Below, in pieces: positions 32,103-42,599 of a stretch of DNA of 64,000 nt. The translations under genes and the position numbers were made by a program. Positions within the stretch are counted from its first letter, which is position 1. The number at the start of each line of letters is the position of its first letter. This stretch comes from Prillingera fragicola (Eukaryota; Basidiomycota; Tremellomycetes; Trichosporonales; Trichosporonaceae): positions 1,550,001 through 1,614,000 of the forward strand of contig BEDY01000005.1 of NCBI GenBank assembly GCA_002335605.1. The letters are read 5' to 3'. The notes beneath the pieces were generated by a model. It ran no database searches. It saw only the letters and a list, made by a program, of their open reading frames with translations, and was not told the DNA's origin.

Positions 32103-34649
32103 ATGGATGACGGAGGCTCGACAACCGGCGACGGAGCCGTCACCTTTACACTACCTGAGACGGCGTCGATAACTGGCGAGGGCGAGCAGACTCTGGCGGT
32201 CGCTCCAGGTGCGACGGATGCTCCAGCTTCTGCGCCGAGTGTGGTACCACCCGTTGTATCTGCAGCCCCGGTGGCTGCCACTAGCACGGTCGAGTTTACG
32301 CAGCCACAACTTGCGAATGGCAAGGCCAAGCTCATTGCGGGGATAGCTGGCGGCGTGGGCGGAGCGCTGCTCGTGCTTACCGCCGTTGTTGTGCTGTACA
32401 ACTGGCGCCGACACAAGACCTTGACAAGATCACGGAGCGCCGCGCTCGACCCATTGACAAGCAAAGACTGGGAGAATGGCGAAAAGGGTCGTTCTCAGTC
32501 TATCGGCGAGTTGTCGTTCCAGACGGGCGGTGCCACGGCGTCGTCAAAGAGTCTGGTAGTTATCAGTGCGACAGACGACGACGAGCTTTCACGATACGAC
32601 ACACGGGGAAAGCGCAGCGCTCTCTCCAAGCTGCCAGACTCGACCACCTCGCTGCCGTTGTCTGCGCGCAACTCGAACGCGTCAGCCCACACGCTGCCTC
32701 TTGCGGCCCTCTTTGCCCAGTCACAGACCTTTCTCGCCCAGCACCCCACACCCCGTCCAACACCATCTCCCCCTCATCCCTTCCCCGGCCAAGACAACGC
32801 TTCAACACTCAACACTCCAACAGCGCAGCACCGGCCAGGCTCGCCTGGCCATGCCCCAGAATCCCTCATCAGCCCGCGCTCACCACGCATCTCGTCAACC
32901 TCGTCCTCGAGCGGCACGGCCCACCCGCACCCGACAGCCAAGCATCCGTTCGTGGCCAACACCCCGCCGACATCGATCCACCACGCGCCAGCGGCCGTCG
33001 AGTCGAGCAGCAGCAACGGCGGCTCGGTCTACTCGTACTATTCGGGCAACAAGACTCCGGTGGCAACCGCGCCACCTCCAGGACCGCCACCACCGCGTCG
33101 CCCGCAGAGTGTCCAGAGCGCGCGCAACTCGCTGCACAACTCGATGCACTCTGCGACGCAGAGTCTGGGCCCCGCACCCTCCTTTACCTCTGGCGGCACC
33201 ATGGGCACCATGGGCACGATCGGCACCAACGGCACAGCAGCGACCACGGCCATGTTTGCGGCCATCACGACCGCCACAGTCGTCACTGTCCCCAGCGAGT
33301 TTGGCGAGGCAAGGGACAGGGACTACCACCGGAGCGAGTACGCGTACGCCGACGACGCAAGGCAGACCTTTCCCGACCCCGACTCCGACCTCTCCCCCGC
33401 AACAGCGCGGCAGAGCTACGACCTGCCCACGCCGACGCAAGAGCCCCGCGAACGCCTGACATCTAGCCCGACCGTGCGCCAGCGCGTGCTCTCCAACGCG
33501 CCGCTACCTACGCCGCCGGGCCCGCCGGGCGCGCCGAGCGGGATCCCGCCCGTGTTTGGGCGGCTCCGGACCACATCCCGCGGGAGCACCCAGCCGTTCC
33601 GTCGGTATACGCACGAGTACGAGCGGCCGGACCTGCCGAGCCTCGTCATGCCCGACGAGCCCGTGCGGGCGAGCGAGGACCGGCGGGGGACGTACGGCAC
33701 GATGGGACGGCGGAGCAGCGATCTCGAGCAGCGGCGCGGGACACTCGACTCGCTCGAGGGCGTCACCTCCCCCTCGAGCGTGTACAGTGTCGCGTCGGGC
33801 AATACTATCAGTACAATGGCCACCGCCAACACGGTCCACACGTTTGCGTCGCTCAACACCGTTGCGACGGGCAACACTCCCCGCGTGTCGGTCGGCACGC
33901 TGCGCGCCGCGACCCGCTCGCCACTGCCGTACGCCGCACGGGCCGAGTCGGAGGAAGACCGACTCCAGCGCCGCCTCGAACAGCGCCGCAACGCCCACCT
34001 CGCCTCGCCCGACCCCTCCGCGCGCGCCGGCTGGGGCCCAGACTTCTCCCTCGCTGACACTCCCGACGAAAACGCCGTCCGGAAACACCAAGCGCACGAC
34101 GCCGGCCAGGTCCTCGCGCGCGCGCAGCTCGAAGCGGCCGAGAAACGCGCCCGGCGCATGGAGCAGCGCAGGCAGGCCAAGCTCGCCGAGCCGAACCCGC
34201 AGGCGCGCGCGGGGTGGGAGCCGGACTTTGCCCTCGGAGACGGCGCGGGGCCGTTGCCAGAGCCCACGCTCGTGTACCCGGACGCACGCCTCGAGCCGCA
34301 CCGGTACAGCGGCCGCGCGCACCTGCCTGCGCTGGAGACGACGCCGCGGCGGATCCCCATCCCGCCCGTCCCGCCTGTTCCGCAGACGCCGACGCCGCCA
34401 AGGCCGAGGAAGAGTATTCGCCGCTCCATGCCAAACACGCCTGTTGTGCCGCCCGTGCCGCCTGTGCCTGGAGGCGAGTGTGGTGATCCCGGGTACGTTT
34501 CTGATGGTGCCAGGAGTGCGCGGTCGGCTAGGGCGGAGCGGAGGGAGAGGCTGGAGCGAAAGGAGAAGAGGGAGAGGCAGCGGAGTGAGGCGCGCTTGGC
34601 TGAGCCCAGACCTATGGATTTTGGGGGCCGCAGTGACTTTGCGCTCTGA
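32103..34649 (+). CDS. Large hypothetical single-pass membrane protein with C-terminal repeat motif
   Basis: 848 residues, single exon. The Ser/Thr/Ala/Pro-rich N-terminus (1-74, no signal peptide) precedes a helix at about 76-99 (KLIAGIAGGVGGALLVLTA) with stop-transfer NWRRHK. The long cytosolic part is disordered, rich in Ser, Pro, Thr and Arg, with a Gly/Thr/Met repeat (GGTMGTMGTIGTNGTAA), Pro tracts (PPPGPPPPRRPQ) and SP/TP sites. Near the C-terminus a roughly 30-residue motif recurs: about 622-652 (RRLEQRRNAHLASPDP, GWGPDFSLAD), about 683-713 (RRMEQRRQAKLAEPNP, GWEPDFALGD) and a diverged copy ending at 848 (RQRSEARLAEPRP, GRSDFAL). I know no named domain of this form. Possible sensor or scaffold at the cell cortex. 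Confidence 0.7.
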   Translation: MDDGGSTTGDGAVTFTLPETASITGEGEQTLAVAPGATDAPASAPSVVPPVVSAAPVAATSTVEFTQPQLANGKAKLIAGIAGGVGGALLVLTAVVVLYNWRRHKTLTRSRSAALDPLTSKDWENGEKGRSQSIGELSFQTGGATASSKSLVVISATDDDELSRYDTRGKRSALSKLPDSTTSLPLSARNSNASAHTLPLAALFAQSQTFLAQHPTPRPTPSPPHPFPGQDNASTLNTPTAQHRPGSPGHAPESLISPRSPRISSTSSSSGTAHPHPTAKHPFVANTPPTSIHHAPAAVESSSSNGGSVYSYYSGNKTPVATAPPPGPPPPRRPQSVQSARNSLHNSMHSATQSLGPAPSFTSGGTMGTMGTIGTNGTAATTAMFAAITTATVVTVPSEFGEARDRDYHRSEYAYADDARQTFPDPDSDLSPATARQSYDLPTPTQEPRERLTSSPTVRQRVLSNAPLPTPPGPPGAPSGIPPVFGRLRTTSRGSTQPFRRYTHEYERPDLPSLVMPDEPVRASEDRRGTYGTMGRRSSDLEQRRGTLDSLEGVTSPSSVYSVASGNTISTMATANTVHTFASLNTVATGNTPRVSVGTLRAATRSPLPYAARAESEEDRLQRRLEQRRNAHLASPDPSARAGWGPDFSLADTPDENAVRKHQAHDAGQVLARAQLEAAEKRARRMEQRRQAKLAEPNPQARAGWEPDFALGDGAGPLPEPTLVYPDARLEPHRYSGRAHLPALETTPRRIPIPPVPPVPQTPTPPRPRKSIRRSMPNTPVVPPVPPVPGGECGDPGYVSDGARSARSARAERRERLERKEKRERQRSEARLAEPRPMDFGGRSDFAL

Positions 34650-34775
34650 GCGTCCAAGGTGGTGAGGAGTGAGAGATGAGAGAGGAGTCTTGGGACTGGC
34701 TTCTACGACAGAGTATGAGCTTTCATGATTATTAGCTGGTCAGTGGCCATCAGACATACAACAACATGCATCTTT

Positions 34776-37245
34776 CTAATCCAGGTCGATCATGTCCTCG
34801 TCCCTGCCTGCCGGGGGCGTCCGCGCTGGTGTGGCATTCGCGGGCGGGGTTGCAGCCTTGGGCGGAGGCACAACGACACAGCTCATTCGCTTCGGGCCCT
34901 TGAGGTTGAGCGGTCTGTTGGTCTTCTCCTTGAGACTCGCTATCGCAGCATTCTACATAGTCAGCACTGCAGACCACAAACACTCACGCGTTGCGCAAGG
35001 TCATCACTTCTCCGTCCCGTAGGATCAAACCCAATCATGCGCACGGCCTCGGCAGAAAAGACGCGTTTCTTATCCTGGTCCTCGGCCTCGCGCCGCGCCG
35101 CCTTGATCTTGCCGTACGTGTCCTGGCCGCCATGCAATACCGCGGCAAGGTTCCGGGCACCAGCACTCGCGTCCTCGGCGCCGTCAAACAGCGACAGCAG
35201 ACTGGCCTCGGCGGCGCTGGCGGTGCGTTTCCGCTTTTCGCCCGCAGCAGACCGTTGGGTGAGAAACGTCTCGCCGCCGCCAAACCGCGACGCTGGGACT
35301 TTGGCGTTGCCAGTCTGCGCGACTGTCGCACCAACGACGTACGTCACGCCGCCACCGCCATTCTCCCTTCCCCTCGGCGCCGCGCGCGGGCCGTTCCGGG
35401 GTAAAAGCCCACGCTGCTTTTGCGGGTTGTACGTGTCATAGTCGCCATCGGCTGGCTGTCCGATCCTCCCGCCGCCTCCGCCGCCGCCGCCGAATTCCTT
35501 GCGACGCGGCATAGACAGCGAGGCCAGATCCATACTGGTCGTAGCGCTCGCAAACTCTGCGCGACGCCCGCGCCCTTTCTTCACTGCGAGGTGGACGTGA
35601 TACTCGCACACTGAGCCGGTGCGCGTGTCGACCCAGCTGGGACAGCGGCTGCCGTCTGCCCTGGTTGCGGTACATGTCGAGAGATCCGCGGCGTGGCCGA
35701 GGAGGGTCAGCGCGTCTGCCGAGTGTGGGTTGAGTGCGAGGGGGAGGGTGAGCGGGTGTGGGGCCGCAGCGCCAGACTGTCGTTAGCTGTGCAAAGAAAG
35801 GATGACTCACTCGGAGGGGTCGGAGGATGCGCGCATTCAGAATAGCCACCACACTGCCCACAGCCAGGTTGCACCATTTCTCGTATGCGCCACCCGAGCC
35901 GCCGTGGTACGTTCGCGTCTCGCCGCCCTCGCCGTCGTCGCCGTGGACGATGCTGTCGGACTCGAACAGCAGCAACTGCAGGTAGGCGTCACCTGCAACG
36001 CCGGCTCCCCCGCCGAGCGTCTTGGACCGCGGAGGCAGCGAGACGAGCTTGAGATTGATGTATTTCCTCGGTACGCGTTTCTTCTCGTCTTTGGCTTTCC
36101 CCTTGCCCTTGTTTGGTTTGGCTTTCTTGACAGAGTCAAAGCCGTCTCCTTCCTCTTCGCTGCTGCTGGCCTCTTCTGCGTCCCCGCGCGCGTCCTTGAC
36201 ACCGCTAACCCTGATCTCGCTGCGCTCTGCGACCACTGCAATAGTCACCCAGTCGCCTTCCACGGGAACATCGTACGTTGCGCCGTCACGCGAGAGGCGG
36301 ACAATGCTGTACAGTTCCGAAGGGCGGACAAAGTAGCGGCCATAGAGGAGATCCTGCACTTCGTTGTGCGGCAGCACACGTTTTCTGCCTTGTCAGTTTC
36401 ACACAAAGTGGTCACTCACGAAAGGCGAATCTTGGAATTGGGCTCGACATTCCTCCACACCTCTTCACCCTCGGGATCACGCCCAAACTCGCCCGGTCCC
36501 ATCTTGAGCTCGGCATCAAGAGTGAGGTCCTCGGTACGCTCCGTGCCGTCGCGGACAATCTCGAGGTCGTCGTCCTCGCTCGTCGCGCGGGCTTTACCCT
36601 TACCCGAGTCACCAGAGCCCTCGAGAGACGACTTGGAGCCGGACGGGCGGGCGCTCTGACTTAGCCTCGGTGCAGGCTTGGGCCGCTGCGACGCACTCTC
36701 AGCAACCAAAGCCGCACTCAGCGCCGACGACGACCCCTCGCGAGTTCGGGGTTTCTCAAATCCCTCCTCCAGCATCCTCGAGGCCTTTGTAAACCCCGTC
36801 CCGCGAGGCATCTCGGTGCGGACGGGCCGCGGCTGCTCGACGCGCTTGGAGAAGGAGGTGCTGCGTTGGACATCCGGGAGGGAGGGGAGGGCAGCTGCGT
36901 CTGCCTTGCGCTGGTTCTTGGCCGCCAGCCGCGCGGCCATGCTTGACGCTGCTGGGGCTGGTGTGTGGTCTGGCGCTGCTGGGCGGGCGAAGGCTGAGGG
37001 GCGGAATTGGGGTTGGGCCGGGCGGGAGGGGGGTGGTTTCGGTTTGGCTATGGCTGGAGAGTTCAGTGTTCGTCAATCGAGTAGCACTCACGCTTGCTGG
37101 GCGAGACCTCGACGAGGACCGTAGCGTCATGTTTGGCCTTGACTTTGGCCTCGTACTCGCGCTTTGCTGCCTTCTTCCGCCTGATGGCAGCGAGGTGGGC
37201 CTCTGCACGAGCTTCTTCGTCTGACAGCTCGTCTCCTGATGCCAT
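34776..37245 (-). CDS. MCM10: DNA replication factor Mcm10
   Basis: Replisome protein that binds ssDNA/dsDNA, activates the CMG helicase and links it to polymerase alpha-primase. Exons 37245-37092, 37047-36420, 36384-35811, 35776-34988 and 34952-34776 give 773 residues. The N-terminus is charged and helical (SDEEARAEAHLAAIRRKKA), followed by a disordered Ser/Pro/Arg region. The OB fold begins near RKRVLPHNEVQDLLYGRYF and runs through LKLVSLPPRSK and LGVGSVVAILNARIL-like sequence, with an acidic/basic loop insert. The zinc finger at about 487-512 fits C-x9-C-x11-C-x2-H exactly (C487, C497, C509, H512). A poly-Gly run and ASRFGGGETFL follow. The C-terminal exon ends DEDMIDLD, reminiscent of a PCNA/partner peptide but not canonical. 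Confidence 0.9.
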
Positions 37246-37556
37246 TGCGCTGCGAGGTGCGTGGTGCGAGGTGCGTGAAGTGCAAAGACAATGTTGAGAA
37301 CAGCAGAGAGACGCGTCGAGCAGCCCTGGGTGTGGCCGTGCCTGAAATGTTTGGTTGGTGGCGAGAACACGTGATGATCACGTGACTGCTCGTGGAGGTT
37401 GTTCACTCTTTGTGCGACGACCTGCACATCTACTATGCATATATGCATGCTCTGCACATTCTAACAGCGACGTCTCTCTTCTTACATGGGATCTAATACT
37501 ACAACGTATTCTCTTCTGATCGGAAATCATGACTTGTTGCCAAACCCGCACCACAA
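37246..37556. other. Intergenic stretch
   Basis: 311 bp promoter side of MCM10 and 3' end of the small gene below. It contains paired CACGTGA-like sites (37368-37384, ACACGTGATGATCACGTGAC), an inverted repeat that could be a bHLH (E-box) target. No gene. Confidence 0.4.
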
Positions 37557-37829
37557 CTAAACTCTCCCCTCAACAACACCCACGCTCCGAGCCTTGTCAA
37601 GCGCGCGCACCGCCACCCGAGCAGCAAAGTACGGGAGGCCGGGGTGCAGCACCTTGGTCTGCACGTATCAGCACTCACTCCCGGGCCGAGACGCACTCAC
37701 CGTCGCCGCGGACGCCGGCGTCGTGACCCGTGGCGGCGGCGCGGAGAGGGTGAGCCTCGCGACCTCTGCCGGTGTTGCGCGCAGGATGCGGCCGAGCATG
37801 GTCGGCTGCAGCGTCGTGCTGGGGTGCAT
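37557..37829 (-). CDS. Small hypothetical protein, mitochondrial-like N-terminus
   Basis: Predicted 76 residues (66 from the second Met at 37799). Exons 37829-37701 and 37658-37557 join in phase 0 across a 42-nt intron (GTGAGT..GTGCAG), the typical size here. The N-terminus MLGRILRATPAEVARLTLS is basic, hydroxylated and amphipathic like a mitochondrial presequence. Exon 2 encodes TKVLHPGLPYFAARVAVRAL and ends VVEGRV. No family recognised; a small respiratory or ribosomal accessory subunit is conceivable. The spliced model is sound, but without homologs it stays tentative. Confidence 0.5.
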
Positions 37830-38464
37830 GGCGAGACGGGAGGGCTTGGTGTGGTTGTGATGAGACTTGCGCTGTGGCAACTGGGTGGCGACTGCGTGGC
37901 GACTGGGTTGAACTGGCTGTGGTAGTGACGAGGTGAGAAGTCTTATGGGAAGAGGTGTGAGAAGTCTTTGTGCGAGCTGTGGGAGAGGTATTCTCGATTC
38001 TGTGAGCCTTGTGCGGTCGGCACACACGCTGCCAGCCAGCCATTGCTGTCCCCCCACGAGGGGGAATCAACCCCACCCCAGTAGGTGGGAAGCACCCCGT
38101 TCCGCTGTACTCAGTCGCTTCCTCTGTCCTCGGCGCATGCGATGCACGCTGTCAGAGCTCACATACCATGCACCGGTGGGGACTTGCCAGCTGGCGTGGG
38201 GCTACAACGGGTGCGTTATCTTTGCAAACGCGATAGAGGGTAGTCACCTGTTCCCCTGAGGGGTCGCACGCGGGCCGCATGCTGCTGCTGCTTATCTGTT
38301 AGTATGCGTCAAGGTGCATCGCTGTCGCTGGGTTGTTCGATGCTCGTACATGTGACAATGCAATACAAACCCCCGGGGCCATGCTTTGGGCGGGGGTAAC
38401 TACGATTAGGACCGCTGGGGTGGCGTCCGTTTTGATCTCCTCTTTGATAAACCTTGCGATTTGC
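37830..38464. other. Intergenic stretch, no gene recognised
   Basis: 635 bp. Promoter of the small gene and 3' region of the first CoA-transferase gene. CCCACGAGGGGG-like and CCCCAGTAGGTGGG-like GC-rich motifs occur near 38053-38080. Confidence 0.4.
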
Positions 38465-40166
38465 TTAGAACTCGCCGACCTGCGCGGCGACCTTGAAGGG
38501 TGCGCCGGTCTTCTCCTTGATCTCCTCGACGGTGTGGCCCTTGGCGACCTCGATGAGGGTGAGGCCGCCGTTCTTGCGGTCGACGTCAAAGACGGCGAGG
38601 TTGGTGATGATGCGCGAGACGCAGCGCGAGCCGGTGAGGGGGAGCGAGCACTCGGCGACAATCTTGGGCTTGCCGTGCTTGTCCGTGTGGTTGGTGACGA
38701 CAATGACCATGGTCTCGTCGGGCGACGAGACGAGGTCCATCGCGCCACCCATGCCCTTGACGAGCTTGCCGGGGATCATAAAGTTGGCGAGGTCACCGTT
38801 GGCCGAGACCTCCATGGCGCCGAGGATCGAAACGTCGACGTGGCCGCCACGGATCATGGTGAACGACTCGGACGAGTCAAACACTGACGCACCGGGAACA
38901 AGGGTGACAGTCTCCTTGCCGGCGTTGATGACGTCGGCGTCGAGCTCGTCCTTGGTGGGGTAGCGACCCATGCCGAGGATACCGTTCTCGGACTGGAGCC
39001 AGACGTTGACGCCCTCGGGGGTGTAGTTGGCGGCGAGGACGGGAATACCGACACCGAGGTTGCAGTAGAAGCCGTCCTTGAGCTCCTTGGAGGCACGGAT
39101 GGCAATCTTCTCGCGGTCCGAGCCACTGGCGCCGTCCGACTCGGCCTTGGCTGCGGGGTCGGTGAGGGTGACGAGCTCAATCTTCTTCTCGACAGTGGCG
39201 GGGACGATACGGTTGATGTAGATGCCCGGGAGGTCAATCTCCATGGGGTGGATCTCGCCAATCTCGACAATGTTCTCGGCCTCGACGATAGCCACCTTGG
39301 CGGCCTTGGCGACGAGGGTGGCAAAAGCACGGGTCGTGTAGCGGAACACACAGTTGCCGGCCTTGTCAACCTTCCAGGCGCGGAGGATGGCAACGTCACC
39401 GTGGATAGCGGGCTCGAAGATGTAGCGCTTGCCGTCAAACTCGCGGGCCTCCTTCTTGTTGCCGGGAATCTCAACGACCTGCTTGCCGTTGGCGTCGGGC
39501 TTGGACCACTTGATGGGGATGCCGCCAGTCTCGACGGGGGTGCCGGCACCAGTAGGGGTGTAGAAGCCGGGCATACCGGCACCGGCCGAGCGGAGACGCT
39601 CAGCAATGGTGCCCTGGGGCGAGAGCTCCATCTGGACGTTGCCGGCAATGTACTGGTCCTGGAGAGCCTTGTTGGTGCCGACGTACGAGAGGATCATCTT
39701 CTTGATCTGGCCAGACTGGACGAGGGGGGCTGGGTTTTGTCAGCCACAGCTAGTGCAAAAGAGACTTACAGAGACCACCAGCACCGACGTTGCCGGCATT
39801 GTTGGAAACAACGGTCAGGTCCTTGAGCTCGGGGCGAGCGACAAGAGCCTCAATAATGGTCTCGGCGGTACCGCAGAGACCGAAACCGGCCGAGAGAACC
39901 ATCGAGCCGTCCTTGATGTCGGCGACGGCGTCGTGGGCTGAAGCGTAGAGCTTGCCCTCGGGCGCGGCCTTAATGTTGGGGACGACACCGACGTTCTCGA
40001 CCTTGCCGGGCACCGAGTTGAGGGCCGAGAAGCCAGCGGGGGTGGCGGGGACGACGTAGCTGCGGGCGGCGACGTTGGCGCGGGCAGCAAGGACGCGAGC
40101 AGCCGAGGCGCGGGGGAGGGCGCGCGCGAGGGGGCGCGACGCCTTGAGCGAGAGCGAGGCGAGCAT
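38465..40166 (-). CDS. Succinyl-CoA:3-oxoacid CoA-transferase, paralog 1
   Basis: Mitochondrial SCOT/OXCT: transfers CoA from succinyl-CoA to acetoacetate in ketone-body breakdown. Exons 40166-39770 and 39729-38465 give 553 residues. The N-terminus (LKASRPLARALPRASAARV) is a clear presequence. The alpha half shows GFGLCGTAETII and SNNAGNVGAGGL then FYTPTGAGTPVETGG. The beta half shows ELKDGFYCNLGVGIP, LQSENGILGMG (catalytic Glu about residue 380), GHVDVSILGAMEV and [15 protein letters not shown]. Both CoA-transferase family I domains are fused in one chain as in animals. An extra segment of about 30 residues precedes the first domain compared with paralog 2. No peroxisomal C-terminal signal. 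It is co-oriented with the thiolase and second SCOT. Confidence 0.95.
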
Positions 40167-41807
40167 GGTGGGTTGGGTGGAGAGTGGTGAGGGAGAGATA
40201 GGGGGGCGAAGATGGACTGGACGCGCGCTGTTATAGTCAGCGCGTGCGTGTGTAAAGCCAGGGGTTGTGCAAGGTGTGCTGTCCGTCCGGCAGGGAGAGG
40301 CGCGGGGGGATGCTTACTGGAGAGAGGGAGAGAGAGAACAAGTGCGGGGAGTGGGGGTGGGTTCGGACAAATCAGTTTGTCCATGACACCGACTTTTAAG
40401 AGGAGTGGAGTGCTACCACGTGCGGGGGGGAGCAGCTAGGCACGGTCGTAGCCAGTCCGCGTGGATTACCCGTGCCGTGGTGCGCATATGCATAGAGAAC
40501 ACTGCTCCGTCTGTTCAGCGACACTGTGAGCAATGCATGGTACGAGGCAGGCATCTGGAGGCGAAGACGGCGAGCCGGAGACTGGCATTCGGCATTGTCA
40601 AGGGGCGCACTGTTGATAACGACTCGCACATCTCCTTGGACATGGCCGACACATTGTCCAAGCCATCACTGCAGTCTCTCGCCCCACCCACCTACCTCCC
40701 AGGGCAACAGCAACAGCAGCAAGCAACAGGTCTCGGCCTTCATACTCTATCCAGCCCCGCATTTCTCCTACATCGCTAATTGGCCCTGCACCCAGGCAGA
40801 CAGACGTCAGCGGATAAACTCTCCGTCCCCCCGCCGGCGGCACTCGACCCACCCGCCAGCTGCAGCCAGATCCACAACGGCCCCGCGCACCTCGTCTGCT
40901 ACTAGGCACTACTGTTGGGCCGAGCAGGCAATTATCCGGCACCACTCTGCTCGCTGCAGGGCAATGCGGGGTATTGCTGCCTGCTCCAGATGGTAGACGA
41001 GAATAGGCCAGGTACGCAGGTGATGCTACACGGCTCTCTCTATTGCAGATACCACGAAGCAAAGTCGGTAGGCGCCCCTAGCGAGTCTGTCATGGGGCAG
41101 AAGCCGCGTCACGCCATCTACAATGTGCGTGGAACAGCCATATCTCTCGATACACAGAGAGGCGTATTCCAGACAGACTGACGGCTGATCCAAGCCAGGC
41201 TGGGACAGCGGCAACGGGCGTGCGGAATGCTCGATCACTGCCAGTTGCCGAGGTCCTTGGCGCAGAGCCGATCCGTTCCGCGCTGGTCGTGGCGGCGTTC
41301 CGTCGTGGCAACGTCGGTTTCTCATGGCGTCTGGGCGTCTGGGCGTCCTCAGAGTGCATGTCGACTCGCTGGTCGTCTGGTTTCTGAGAGTCACTCGTCG
41401 GCGTCGTCCGATGGATAGACGATGCAGACGACGATCGTGTCTGCTTGCGTGAGAGATGGCGGAAAGTGGAGGTCCCGAGGGTGATTAACCATTCCTCGCC
41501 GCCGTACCGAATCCCGCAGCCATGTTCTCGACTCTGAACCGACCTGGCGCGGCGCTTGACGAGATCTCAGTCAAGATCTTGGCAGAGGGCGGACGGTGGA
41601 GGAGTCGAGATTGCGCTTATCGATGCCTCTTTGTGTGTCACTCGCTTCGTTCGCCTAACTATCTTGTTCGAGCAGTCTCATCGCCGAACTGCGAACTGCG
41701 ACATGACCAGGCTGCAATGGACACGAGTGGACCAAACAGATCTCAAGGGATCAATGCTGCTTCATGGCAATACAACTCTATCTCCGCCTCTATCTCCACC
41801 CTGTGAG
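40167..41807. other. Intergenic stretch, no gene recognised
   Basis: About 1.64 kb. The first 200 bases are the promoter of the CoA-transferase gene (CT-rich on the coding strand). Frames of 120-156 codons elsewhere lack motifs or are antisense to one another. Confidence 0.4.
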
Positions 41808-42599
41808 TTACTGCTGCACGCCCCGCAGCACCCGCGCCAGCGCATCAACGCTCTCCACAACCCAAACAATCCCCTCATCCCCAACGACCCACTCTGCACC
41901 CTCCACACCGCCAGCACCAGACATGAGCGCCTTCTTGAGCCCAAACACATGACTCGTGACCTGCGGCCCGACCCCGCCCTGGCTCCGCAGACTCGCAATA
42001 GCCACGACACTGGTAAGCACCCGCCCAAGCCTGCACGCGCCCTCCCCCGCAGGTCCAGGCGGGTCAGCGAGCAGCGCGCCGTAGTGGTGCTCGAGCACCA
42101 ACGGCGCGAGGTCCGGGTGGGCGTCCGAGAGCTTTGCTACGAGTTTCGCCGCGTGCGGCTCGTAGATGCTCTCCCACAGGTGGGTGGCGCGGGCGTCGCT
42201 TTCGGCGGCAGACAGGTGGGTGCGCTGGGGGGTTGTGGAGAGGCGCGCGACGATGGGTGCGGGCAGGTGCGCGCGGAGGGTTACGAGGTTGTTGATGATG
42301 CGCGGCGCGCCGATGAGGGAGGTGCATTTTAGGCCTACCTCCCTGATTAGGGCTGCTGCTGCAACGCCGTCGCTGTGGGCTGCTGCGTAGTCGTACAGGT
42401 CACACAGCGCTGCGGGCGAGTTGACGGTCATGACGACGGCGGAGGCGAGGGCGAGCCATATCTCCGTGCCGACTGGGGCTTTGCGGACCGCGTCAAGGGC
42501 GGCTTTGAGAGTGAGAGGGGAGGGGGCTGGGAGTGGGCTGCCGTGCGCTGCGGGGTCGGCGAGGAGGGCCTTGAGATGAGGTGGGAGTTTGACTGACAT
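41808..42599 (-). CDS. AhpD-like / carboxymuconolactone-decarboxylase-like protein
   Basis: 263 residues, single exon. All-helical protein resembling the AhpD-like fold: a helical N-terminal half (LPPHLKALLADP), then LCDLYDYAAAHSDG and IREVGLKCTSLIGAPRIIN, where the conserved helix and GxPR(I/V) turn of this superfamily lie, then NLVTLRAHLPAP and a long helical C-terminus. The CxxC pair of true AhpD peroxidases is absent (only one Cys in KCTSLIG), so disulfide chemistry is unlikely; many fungal members share this. Function unknown; cytosolic or mitochondrial. It lies inside the CoA-transferase/thiolase block but reads as an independent gene. Confidence 0.6.
   Translation of the reverse strand: MSVKLPPHLKALLADPAAHGSPLPAPSPLTLKAALDAVRKAPVGTEIWLALASAVVMTVNSPAALCDLYDYAAAHSDGVAAAALIREVGLKCTSLIGAPRIINNLVTLRAHLPAPIVARLSTTPQRTHLSAAESDARATHLWESIYEPHAAKLVAKLSDAHPDLAPLVLEHHYGALLADPPGPAGEGACRLGRVLTSVVAIASLRSQGGVGPQVTSHVFGLKKALMSGAGGVEGAEWVVGDEGIVWVVESVDALARVLRGVQQ

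Noticed and set aside
33416..34657. 413-codon minus-strand frame opposite the large membrane protein
   Set aside because: Antisense shadow of a codon-biased gene: Ser/Arg/Gly repeats mirror the sense codons.
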